From an uncultured Microbacteriaceae bacterium (GTDB taxonomy: Bacteria; Actinomycetota; Actinomycetes; Actinomycetales; Microbacteriaceae), in NCBI GenBank assembly GCA_903907615.1, contig CAIVOR010000159.1, forward strand, positions 1 to 5,422: a stretch of 5,422 nucleotides of DNA. Direction: 5' to 3'. The number at the start of each line of letters is the position of its first letter. Within the stretch, counting starts at the first letter, position 1. Positions 1 to 5,422 of the stretch are shown here, piece after piece. The translations under genes were made by a program, and so were the position numbers. The notes under the pieces are model-generated. The model was not told the DNA's origin and ran no database searches. It worked only from the letters and a program-made list of their open reading frames with translations.

Positions 1-196
1 ACGACGCAGCGAAAAGGACGGCCGACTTGTCATCGTTGCCCTCACCGCTGAAGGCAACGCACTCATGCAGCGCCTGATCCCCGAATTCAACACACACGAG
101 TCAGAACTCGCCGCAGTCATTCCCGGATCACGACGCGACGAGATGGCCGATCACCTGCGGGCTATGACGACCTACGCTTTGTCCTCCGAGCAGTAG
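1..196 (+). CDS. MarR-family transcriptional regulator, C-terminal fragment (5' end outside the window)
   Basis: Reading from base 2 gives 64 residues up to the TAG at 194-196. The start of the gene lies upstream of the window. The fragment begins RRSEKDGRLVIVALTAEG, which matches the end of the winged helix of MarR proteins: a basic stretch, the conserved D-x-R at the wing tip, then a beta strand and the L-T-x-x-G turn. The rest is a long helical tail (roughly residues 23-64) of the kind that forms the MarR dimer interface. MarR proteins are dimeric repressors that bind palindromic operators and usually leave them when a small ligand or oxidant binds. The gene is followed on the same strand by a palindrome and a ferredoxin/reductase pair, which are its likely targets (inference). 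The missing N-terminus prevents a subfamily call, and ligand specificity cannot be read from this piece. Confidence 0.8.
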   Translation, partial: RRSEKDGRLVIVALTAEGNALMQRLIPEFNTHESELAAVIPGSRRDEMADHLRAMTTYALSSEQ

Positions 197-238
197 ACCA
201 CCTCCCCTCGGAACGTTCACGACACGGCATTTTGGGAC

Positions 239-268
239 TTGTCCTCACCGTCAGGAAATCGTTAGTAT
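239..268 (+). promoter_or_regulatory. Putative sigma-70-type promoter of the ferredoxin/reductase operon
   Basis: TTGTCC at 239-244 and TAGTAT at 263-268 are separated by 18 bases, a reasonable match to the -35/-10 pattern of housekeeping sigma factors. Transcription would start near 275 and leave a leader of about 85 bases before the ferredoxin ATG at 361. The -10 hexamer lies inside the 255-280 palindrome, so a bound regulator would block RNA polymerase. This was picked by eye and no start site is proven. Confidence 0.45.
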
Positions 269-280
269 ACGAATGATTTC
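255..280. promoter_or_regulatory. Imperfect 26-bp palindrome, probable MarR operator
   Basis: The two 13-base arms run from GAAATC at 255-260 to GATTTC at 275-280 around a central GTATAC at 265-270. Comparing the segment with its own reverse complement gives 22 of 26 matching positions; the four mismatches form two pairs. Length, symmetry and position are what is expected for a dimeric winged-helix repressor, and a MarR gene ends 58 bases upstream. It covers the likely -10 box, which suggests repression of the ferredoxin/reductase operon. It is not followed by a T run and is too AT-rich in the centre to be a good terminator. Assignment to this particular MarR protein is inference. Confidence 0.65.
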
Positions 281-360
281 GCTCGAGGTCTGGCATTCAG
301 CGAGGCCCCCGCGTCCTCGGCAGACCCGTCTTCACCGCCCGTCCTAGAGAAAGAGACCCG

Positions 361-552
361 ATGCTCAAGATTCATGTCGACATGGAAAAATGCCAGCACT
401 ACGGGCAGTGTGTCTTTGAGGCGCCCGCCGTCTTTCGCCTCAATGGAGAAGACAAACTCGAGTACGAAGCAACCGCCGACGATTCCGAGCGCGACAACAT
501 CCAACTGGCTATCGAGGTCTGCCCCATGCAGGCCATCAAGTTCGCCGAATAG
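361..552 (+). CDS. Small single-cluster [3Fe-4S] ferredoxin of the P450 redox-partner type
   Basis: This 63-residue protein is a soluble cytoplasmic one-electron carrier. The cluster ligands are Cys11, Cys17 and Cys54, with Cys54 followed by Pro55. The pattern is Cys-x2-Tyr-x2-Cys ... Cys-Pro, with Tyr14 where a 4Fe-4S protein would have its extra cysteine, so a [3Fe-4S] cluster is expected. The sequence around residues 17-25 (CVFEAPAVF) and the acidic middle (residues 30-45) are typical of actinobacterial ferredoxins that pass electrons to cytochrome P450s. Full length is normal for the family. The ATG at 361 is preceded by a purine-rich GAGAAAGAG at 347-355, five bases away. The gene sits eight bases upstream of a ferredoxin reductase, its likely electron donor. 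No oxygenase lies in the window, so the acceptor is not known. Confidence 0.9.
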   Translation: MLKIHVDMEKCQHYGQCVFEAPAVFRLNGEDKLEYEATADDSERDNIQLAIEVCPMQAIKFAE

Positions 553-560
553 ATGCAGGG

Positions 561-1781
561 ATGACTGACCCCGTCATCATCGTTGGGGGGTCGCTGGGTG
601 GACTCCGAACCGCAGAATCCCTGCGGCGATCTGGCTACTCCGGGCCGATTCGCGTCTTTGGCGAAGAACCGCACGCGCCCTACAACCGCCCCCCGCTGTC
701 GAAGGAAGTCCTGGCAGAGCGCGTTGATCATGCCGCTGTCGCTTTCCCCCAGGGAGACACGACAGCGGACGTCGAGTGGATCTTGGGAACGCGCGTTGAC
801 CATATCGACCTCGGACGCAACATCGTTAGGGACAATCGAGGCGAAGAACATTCGTATTCCGGCGTCGTTGTGGCGACGGGATTGCGTTCGCGCCACATGG
901 ACCTTCCCGCAATGCCCACCTCGGGCGTCCACTCGGTCAGGAGTCTCGATGACGCCATGGCGCTACGGGCTGTTCTGACGCCCGGTACTCGTATCGTCAT
1001 CTACGGAGCGGGATTCATCGGATGCGAGGTTGCGGCCACAGCAAAAAAGCTGGGCGTTGATGTGATTGTGGTTGGCAAAGGACCGGTTCCCCTCTTACGG
1101 CCTCTCGGTGTCCAACTTGCCTCCGACATTCAAGCGCGACACGAGGCGCACGGCGTTAAGTTCTTCATGAACTCGAAAATCACTCGGGTCATTGGCGGCG
1201 ATCGGGTCGAAAGCGTTCTGCTCGATAACGGCGTCGAGATCTGGTGCAATGCGTTTGTCGAGGCCATTGGCTCCGAACCCAACGTCGAATTGCTGCACGG
1301 GAATGATGTTGATATCGAGCACGGCATTCGAGTGGACGACAACCTCCGTATCACTCGCGCGGATGGGACTCCGTGGCCCAACGCTTTTGCCGTTGGGGAT
1401 GTCGCGCGTTTCCCGATTCCCAGATTTTCCGACCGTGTTCGCAGAGTTGAGCATTGGAATATCCCCACCGAAATGTCACGAAAGGTAGGCAAGGTCCTCT
1501 CTGCGTCCCTGGCCGGTTCGGCAGAGCTCGAGGATGAGATCACGAAAGCCTTTGACCCCATTCCCACATTCTGGAGTGACCAGTTCGAATTGAGTCTGCT
1601 GGCCTATGGGCTGATCGATGAAGCCGACCGGGTTGAGCTTCTTGAGGGTCGCGAAAACGACGACTGCGTTTACGGCTACTTTTGTGGCGACGATTTAGTC
1701 GGGGTCTGCGGCGTGGGAATGCGCTCGGCGGTCATGGCCTATCGCTCGCGAGTGGGCCGCAAACCCGCATCTGCCTCCTGA
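561..1781 (+). CDS. FAD-dependent NAD(P)H:ferredoxin reductase (putidaredoxin reductase/BphA4-like)
   Basis: This 406-residue flavoprotein should move electrons from NAD(P)H through FAD to the ferredoxin encoded just upstream. Visible parts in order are: an N-terminal FAD-binding fold with VGGSLGGL (residues 8-15) and the RPPLSKE signature (43-49); the ATG motif at 105-107; the NAD(P)-binding glycine motif GAGFIGCE (149-156); the second FAD motif FAVGD (276-280); and a C-terminal reductase domain with VEHW (296-299) and FWSDQFE (337-343). Length and domain order are normal for the family. At the end of the second strand of the NAD(P) fold the usual Glu/Asp is replaced by Gly (VVGKG, 171-175), which may alter coenzyme preference. 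The ATG at 561 follows the ferredoxin stop by eight bases, and AGGG directly abuts it, too close for a normal ribosome site. Translational coupling is therefore likely. No other start is available upstream in frame. Confidence 0.92.
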   Translation: MTDPVIIVGGSLGGLRTAESLRRSGYSGPIRVFGEEPHAPYNRPPLSKEVLAERVDHAAVAFPQGDTTADVEWILGTRVDHIDLGRNIVRDNRGEEHSYSGVVVATGLRSRHMDLPAMPTSGVHSVRSLDDAMALRAVLTPGTRIVIYGAGFIGCEVAATAKKLGVDVIVVGKGPVPLLRPLGVQLASDIQARHEAHGVKFFMNSKITRVIGGDRVESVLLDNGVEIWCNAFVEAIGSEPNVELLHGNDVDIEHGIRVDDNLRITRADGTPWPNAFAVGDVARFPIPRFSDRVRRVEHWNIPTEMSRKVGKVLSASLAGSAELEDEITKAFDPIPTFWSDQFELSLLAYGLIDEADRVELLEGRENDDCVYGYFCGDDLVGVCGVGMRSAVMAYRSRVGRKPASAS

Positions 1782-1801
1782 AGTTTCGGCCGAGAAAAGA
1801 G

Positions 1802-1838
1802 AATCGGGGCCGCCCCCTTGCCTAGGGCGGCCCCGATT
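1802..1838. terminator. Strong stem-loop between convergent genes, probable bidirectional terminator
   Basis: Bases 1802-1815 and 1825-1838 form a perfect 14-bp stem, mostly G-C, with a nine-base loop. It lies between the reductase stop (1781) and the HtrA stop (1849), which face each other. On the minus strand the stem is followed by a T-rich run (TTCTCTTTTCTC), a good intrinsic terminator for htrA. On the plus strand only a short TTT follows, so termination of the ferredoxin/reductase operon may be weaker. Confidence 0.85.
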
Positions 1839-1848
1839 TGGCACTGGT

Positions 1849-3309
1849 CTACTTGAACGTACCCAGTGTGGCGGTGATTGTTTGCGGCTTGCCTCCGCGC
1901 ACAATCACGAGGTCTGTTGTCGTTCCTGCGGCCAGACTACGAATTGATGCTGTGAGATCGCTGGAAGATGAAATCGGCACACCGTTGACCGAGGTGATGA
2001 TGTCGCCCACCTTGATGCCAGCCTTTTCGGCGGCACCGCCAGCGACAACTTCCTTCACCACGGCGCCCACAGACGTACTGCCCTTTTGCGCTCCCTGGTC
2101 GCCCACGCTCGCTCCGAGCAGGCCGTGAGTGGCGACGCCCGACGCGATGATTTCCGACGAAATGCGCTTGGCGAGGTTAGACGGAAGGGCGAAGCCCACA
2201 CCGATGTTTCCGGAGCTGGAACTTCCTGCGCTCGCAATGGCCACGTTGATGCCGATGAGTCGACCCTGGGCATCGAGCAGCGCTCCACCACTGTTTCCCG
2301 GGTTGATGGCCGCATCGGTTTGGATGACCGGAATGGCAATGGAGCCTTGGCTGGTCTGCGTCTGGCCCTGGCTCTGGCCCTGACCGAAGTCGAAGTTCCA
2401 CAGGTCGCCGAGCCCGCCCTGGTCGGGGGTCGTGGAATTCTGATCGTCCGGAACGGCGCTGCTGCCGATCTGGATACTGCGGTTGAGCGCACTGACGATT
2501 CCGGTGGTCACGGTGCCCGCAAGTCCGAGGGGCGCACCCATGGCGATGGTGACATCGCCCACGTTGAGTTTGCTCGAGTCGGCGAATTCAATCGGCGTCC
2601 AGTTCGACACTCCGTCGACCTTGAGGACGGCGAGGTCGACCGTGGGATCGGTGCCCACCACTTGAGCGGTGAACAGCTGGCCGTGGCTGTCTTCAACCTG
2701 CAGCGTCGTGCTGTTGGTCGCGCCGTCGAGGGTCACCACGTGGTTATTGGTCACGATGTAACCGTCGCTCGACAGAATCACTCCGGAACCACTTCCCGAA
2801 CCCGTGGAGCTCGTGACCTGAATCGTGACGACACTGGGTGACGCCTTGGCGGCCACGGCAGTGATGTCGTTGACCGTAGCGGCATTGTTGATGACCACGC
2901 CCTGCTGCGGGTTGACGGCCGCCGATTGCTGTGAGGGATTCTGCACAAGCAACACGGCGATGCCGGCGCCGGACGCGCCGCCCAATACGGCTCCGGCAAC
3001 AAGTGCGGCCACGATGGGCACGACAAGGCGACGTGACCGGAAAGCGGTTGGTGCGGTTGATGCAGACGAACCTGTCGGCGATCCGCCAAAGGCCGGCGGA
3101 ATGGTTGAGTTGCTGCTGGGACCCGTTGAGATCGTCGCACTGGTCGCTGCGGGGGAAGGCGGTGTTGCCGTTGCGCGTCGAGCCGTCGTCGGCTGTTCAG
3201 AAGTGTTTCGTTCTGCCATGGCCCGCTCACGGGCAGCCTTGGCGCGCGATGCGGTCGAATCGGAAGAAGTGGGTGGGACCGGTGTGATGTCCTCGGGTGA
3301 TGGCGTCAT
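1849..3309 (-). CDS. htrA: Membrane-anchored HtrA/DegP-like serine protease with one PDZ domain
   Basis: This 486-residue protein of the S1C peptidase family degrades or refolds damaged envelope and secreted proteins. Residues 1-92 are a disordered Pro/Ser/Thr/Ala-rich cytoplasmic segment. RSRR (91-94) precedes one membrane helix (about 95-122), which puts the catalytic part outside the cell. The trypsin-like domain (about 145-390) keeps the triad His190 (VTNNHVV), Asp225 (DPTVDLAVLKVD) and Ser340 (NPGNSGGALLD). A single PDZ domain covers about 395-483, including GIKVGDIITSVNG. The overall plan matches actinobacterial HtrA/PepD proteins. A Gln/Gly/Ser-rich insert (about 286-322) enlarges a loop before the active-site serine. 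The ATG at 3309 has a good ribosome site, AAAGGAG at 3319-3325, nine bases upstream. The gene lies 84 bases downstream of the PKD-protein gene on the same strand and ends at a strong terminator. The exact paralogue (HtrA, PepD or DegQ type) cannot be fixed. Confidence 0.92.
   Translation of the reverse strand: MTPSPEDITPVPPTSSDSTASRAKAARERAMAERNTSEQPTTARRATATPPSPAATSATISTGPSSNSTIPPAFGGSPTGSSASTAPTAFRSRRLVVPIVAALVAGAVLGGASGAGIAVLLVQNPSQQSAAVNPQQGVVINNAATVNDITAVAAKASPSVVTIQVTSSTGSGSGSGVILSSDGYIVTNNHVVTLDGATNSTTLQVEDSHGQLFTAQVVGTDPTVDLAVLKVDGVSNWTPIEFADSSKLNVGDVTIAMGAPLGLAGTVTTGIVSALNRSIQIGSSAVPDDQNSTTPDQGGLGDLWNFDFGQGQSQGQTQTSQGSIAIPVIQTDAAINPGNSGGALLDAQGRLIGINVAIASAGSSSSGNIGVGFALPSNLAKRISSEIIASGVATHGLLGASVGDQGAQKGSTSVGAVVKEVVAGGAAEKAGIKVGDIITSVNGVPISSSSDLTASIRSLAAGTTTDLVIVRGGKPQTITATLGTFK
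2362..2385. repeat. Two tandem 12-bp units inside htrA encoding Gly/Gln/Ser repeats
   Basis: CTGGCCCTGGCT at 2362-2373 is followed by CTGGCCCTGACC at 2374-2385, with two mismatches between units. On the coding strand they encode the GQGQSQGQ stretch of the HtrA loop insert (about residues 309-316). The array probably grew by replication slippage, and its length may vary between strains. Confidence 0.6.
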
Positions 3310-3342
3310 GGGCAGATGCTCCTTTCAAGCACCCTCAGACTC

Positions 3343-3360
3343 ACGCACAAAACTGTGCGT
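3343..3360. promoter_or_regulatory. Short perfect inverted repeat in the htrA upstream region
   Basis: ACGCACA at 3343-3349 and TGTGCGT at 3354-3360 are exact reverse complements separated by four bases. The element sits in the 84-base gap between the PKD-protein stop (3394) and the htrA start (3309), 18 bases before the htrA ribosome site. It could be an operator for htrA or a stem in the mRNA leader. No T run follows it on the minus strand, so it is a poor terminator candidate. No convincing -35/-10 pair for htrA was seen nearby. Confidence 0.45.
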
Positions 3361-3393
3361 AACCTATGACGAATCTGAATGTGCTCTGGGAGT

Positions 3394-4419
3394 TTATCCG
3401 ACTCGGCCGAAGGCCCCCGGACAGCCGGCAGAGCCAAGGACCTTCCCGCACGTGCTCGTCACGAGGGCACGATCGTACCGAGCCGTCACCAGGGTTACCG
3501 GCCCCGATGCTGCACTTACTTCTCCCGCAACGTCGTTCCACGCGTCCCCCGCAAATCGATAACTCACCCGATATACCGCCGCGACCGTGGCCGTGTAGGT
3601 TCCGGGCATCGCGAAGACGTGCGAGGTTGCCGTTCGAGCAAATTCGGCAGTTCCCAAAGCCTGCCAACTGGCACCGGGACTCGTGGTGCTGCCCACGGTG
3701 CCGTCGCCGTAATGCCAGTCGTAGCGCACGGGCGTGAAGGCCACCTCGACCGACCATCCCAGGACCATTCCGCTCACAACATGACGGCGGGCTCCCGCCA
3801 AGAAGTTCGTGGGCAAGCCGGCCACCGTCCAGCCGACAGGCTGCGTGGCAATGGTGGGGTTCTCGGGAACAAAGTGCTGCAGGTCTGACAGTTCAAGATC
3901 GGGCACGGCGTGCTGCTCAGGTGTGCCCGGGATGTCTGGTCGCGGGCAGTACCAGGGCCACTCGACAAAGAGCACGCACACGGCGAAGGTGACGTCACCG
4001 ACGAAGACCGGGTACGGATCGGTGCCGAATCGAAAGGGGCCGTCATATCCACCGGGTGTCGCGGGAGTGCCCGGCTGACCCGGCTGACCCGGTATTCGGA
4101 TGCCCGCCCAGATGTCAACGCCTCCGGGTGAGATTCCCGCGCCCTGACAGGCATTGCCGACCGCGCAGGTGGCGGCGAGGGCGGGGGTCGCCACGCCCGC
4201 GGGATTAAGTGCGAGGACACCCGCGACACCGAGTGAGATGAGAGACGAGAGCAGGATCGCGATGGCCCGTCTGCCCCGTGGCTGAGAGCGCTGGCGACGA
4301 GGATGCGTCACTCGTGGAGGTGACGCCGCAGGAGGCGACGTGTTCGTTGGTGACGCGTGAGTTTGCGGCGCGAGCGCGTGCAGCGTGTGAGTCTGGCGCG
4401 GACGGTGGGTCATCATCAT
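3394..4419 (-). CDS. Exported protein of unknown function with a PKD domain
   Basis: This 341-residue protein has no recognised function. Residues 1-50 are a Pro/Thr/His-rich, then Arg-rich, segment. A hydrophobic stretch (about 51-83, ending TPALAAT) reads as a signal peptide with an unusually long n-region and a possible cleavage after ALAA, or as a membrane anchor. A Gly/Pro-rich stretch follows (109-128, PGQPGQPGTPATPGG). The region 218-310 resembles a PKD immunoglobulin-like domain, with YDWHYGDG (233-240) and HVFAMPGTYTATV (267-279), the usual strand signatures. Six cysteines in the exported part (85, 91, 148, 158, 324, 333) could form three disulfides. PKD domains usually mediate binding at the cell surface. 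Three successive ATG codons (4419, 4416, 4413) could start translation; no good ribosome site precedes them, and an in-frame stop lies about 30 bases upstream. TACCGT ends eight bases before the first ATG, so a leaderless mRNA is possible. No catalytic domain is seen. Confidence 0.8.
   Translation of the reverse strand: MMMTHRPRQTHTLHALAPQTHASPTNTSPPAASPPRVTHPRRQRSQPRGRRAIAILLSSLISLGVAGVLALNPAGVATPALAATCAVGNACQGAGISPGGVDIWAGIRIPGQPGQPGTPATPGGYDGPFRFGTDPYPVFVGDVTFAVCVLFVEWPWYCPRPDIPGTPEQHAVPDLELSDLQHFVPENPTIATQPVGWTVAGLPTNFLAGARRHVVSGMVLGWSVEVAFTPVRYDWHYGDGTVGSTTSPGASWQALGTAEFARTATSHVFAMPGTYTATVAAVYRVSYRFAGDAWNDVAGEVSAASGPVTLVTARYDRALVTSTCGKVLGSAGCPGAFGRVG
4070..4092. repeat. 9-bp tandem repeat coding for Gly-Gln-Pro units in the PKD protein
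   Basis: The unit CCCGGCTGA starts at 4070 and again at 4079, and ends with a partial copy, CCCGG, at 4088-4092. On the coding strand it gives the PGQPGQPG run just after the mature N-terminal part of the exported protein. This is a short linker-type repeat likely to vary in copy number. Confidence 0.6.
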
Positions 4420-4473
4420 GTCCGCGACGGTAACCGACGGCGAAACTCAGACGCTCGGCCTATCCACAGCGAG

Positions 4474-5415
4474 CTAGCGCGTGACTCCCAAGCGCGCCGA
4501 AATCGTATCGACGTCTTTGCCCATCTGCCAGATGAGGTCATCCAGTGAGTCGAATTTGAGCATGCCTCGGATGTAGTCCACGAATTCGATAACCACAATC
4601 TGACCGTATAGGTCGCCCGGTGGCACGATGCAGTGTGCTTCAACCACGCGATCGCGCTCGCCCTCGACGGTGGGATTCGTTCCCACGGAGATCGCTGCCG
4701 GATAACGCGTTCCCTCGGGCGTGATGAGCCAACCGGCATAGACGCCATCCGCGGGCATCAAGCCCGTCGCGGTGCGTGACAGGTTAGCCGTGGGGTAACC
4801 GAACTCTCGGCCCTTTTTCTCGCCGTGCACGACTTCGCCCTGCATGGCGTGCGTGCGTCCCAGCGCGCGGGCGGCGCTCGTGACATCACCGCCGATGATC
4901 AGGCGGCGGACCAGCGAGGACGAGATGCGGTCGCCCGACTCATCCGAAACATCGTCGATGACGACCACATCGAAGCCGTGGACGGTGGAGAGCTCGCGAA
5001 GCGTGTCAACAGATCCGCTGGCTTTGTTTCCAAACCTGAAATCCTTACCCACAATGACGCACCGGGCACCGAGTCCGTCGATCAGGATCTGGTCGACAAA
5101 TTCTTGCGGACTCAGTTGAGCGAGTTCCTGAGTGAACGGCAGCAACAGACACGCTTCAACGCCGGTCATCCCAATGAGCTGGACTCGGCGATCTACTCCG
5201 GTGATGTCGGCCGGCACCGATTCGGGAGTGAACAGGCTCGCGGGATGCCGATCGAAGGTGACCACAACGGCGTGCAGACCGCGCTCTTCGGCAATTTGCT
5301 CAGCCCGTGAAATCATCTCCAGGTGCCCGCGGTGAACGGCATTGAATTTGCCGATGGTCACCACAGAGGGTCGCGTACCGTCGCCGAGTTCAGCCAGGGA
5401 GCGGGCGACGATCAT
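4474..5415 (-). CDS. ribF: Bifunctional riboflavin kinase/FMN adenylyltransferase (FAD synthetase)
   Basis: RibF phosphorylates riboflavin to FMN and then adenylates FMN to FAD in the cytoplasm, supplying all flavoenzymes. The 313-residue length is normal. The N-terminal adenylyltransferase domain (about 15-180) shows VVTIGKFNAVHRGH (18-31) with the catalytic His28-x-Gly-His31, VGKDFRFG (122-129) and RISSSLVR (163-170). The C-terminal kinase domain (about 185-310) shows GREFGYPTANL (202-212) with the PTAN metal/nucleotide motif, PADGVYAG (221-228), SVGTNPTV (243-250) and Glu259 in VEAH, the expected catalytic base. The first motif is odd: the family's usual F-D-G-V-H is F-N-A-V-H here. The ATG at 5415 puts His28 at the normal distance from the N-terminus, but only seven bases upstream are visible, so the ribosome site cannot be judged. 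In many actinobacteria truB precedes ribF; that region is outside the window. The PKD gene follows after 54 bases. Confidence 0.95.
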   Translation of the reverse strand: MIVARSLAELGDGTRPSVVTIGKFNAVHRGHLEMISRAEQIAEERGLHAVVVTFDRHPASLFTPESVPADITGVDRRVQLIGMTGVEACLLLPFTQELAQLSPQEFVDQILIDGLGARCVIVGKDFRFGNKASGSVDTLRELSTVHGFDVVVIDDVSDESGDRISSSLVRRLIIGGDVTSAARALGRTHAMQGEVVHGEKKGREFGYPTANLSRTATGLMPADGVYAGWLITPEGTRYPAAISVGTNPTVEGERDRVVEAHCIVPPGDLYGQIVVIEFVDYIRGMLKFDSLDDLIWQMGKDVDTISARLGVTR

Positions 5416-5422
5416 GGGCGAC

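Noticed and set aside
211..218. GAACGTTC palindrome after the MarR gene, as a second operator or terminator
   Set aside because: It is only eight bases, does not extend outward, and shares no sequence with the 255-280 palindrome. Such short palindromes are common by chance.
399..932. Minus-strand open frame (177 codons) opposite the ferredoxin and reductase genes
   Set aside because: It is a shadow of two strongly recognised plus-strand genes, and its composition shows no domain.
2086..2841. Long plus-strand open frame (251 codons) opposite htrA
   Set aside because: It lies entirely within the htrA coding sequence on the other strand. The translation is Arg/Gly/Val-rich with no recognisable motif, as expected of a shadow frame in GC-rich DNA. 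HtrA has an intact triad and ribosome site.
2825..3562. Plus-strand open frame (245 codons) spanning the start of htrA and the end of the PKD gene
   Set aside because: It is antisense to two supported genes and crosses the intergenic region and the inverted repeat. It shows no domain signature or ribosome site.
4454..4475. Weak GCTCG/CGAGC inverted repeat between ribF and the PKD gene, as a ribF terminator
   Set aside because: The stem is only five base pairs with a long loop and no T run follows, so termination is not supported.
4825..5310. Plus-strand open frame (161 codons) opposite ribF
   Set aside because: ribF is unambiguous on the minus strand, and the opposite translation carries no recognisable motif.

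Overview
The window looks like chromosomal DNA from a high-GC Gram-positive bacterium (Actinobacteria). The support is the GC-rich coding sequence, a membrane-anchored HtrA protease with a long disordered cytoplasmic N-terminus, an actinobacterial-type single-cluster 3Fe-4S ferredoxin paired with a flavoprotein reductase, and a bifunctional RibF. A Microbacteriaceae-like or related Micrococcales source is plausible, but this is inferred from general resemblance only.

Left part, plus strand (1-1781). The window opens inside the C-terminal end of a MarR-family regulator. A 164-base gap follows. It holds a near-perfect 26-bp palindrome (255-280) lying over a plausible -10 box, which is a good candidate for the MarR operator. 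Next come a 63-residue ferredoxin and, 8 bases later, a 406-residue NAD(P)H-dependent ferredoxin reductase. Together they make a short electron-transfer chain (NAD(P)H to FAD to 3Fe-4S) of the kind that feeds cytochrome P450s or other oxygenases. No oxygenase is encoded in the window, so the acceptor is unknown. The layout suggests the pair is induced when a ligand releases the MarR protein.

Middle (1782-3309). A 14-bp perfect stem (1802-1838) separates the converging reductase and HtrA genes and probably stops transcription from both sides. The minus-strand gene is a membrane-anchored HtrA/DegP-like serine protease with an intact catalytic triad and one PDZ domain.

Right part, minus strand (3394-5415). 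Upstream of htrA are a secreted or anchored protein of unknown function, with a PKD domain and six cysteines in its exported part, and then ribF (riboflavin kinase/FMN adenylyltransferase). RibF makes the FMN and FAD that flavoproteins such as the reductase need, but the two genes are on opposite strands and any link is metabolic only. RibF carries an altered form of its first nucleotide-binding signature.

No RNA gene, mobile element, CRISPR array or clearly new multi-gene system was found. The most notable points are the MarR palindrome with the orphan redox pair, the altered RibF motif, the missing acidic residue in the reductase's NAD(P)-binding site, and the uncharacterised PKD protein.
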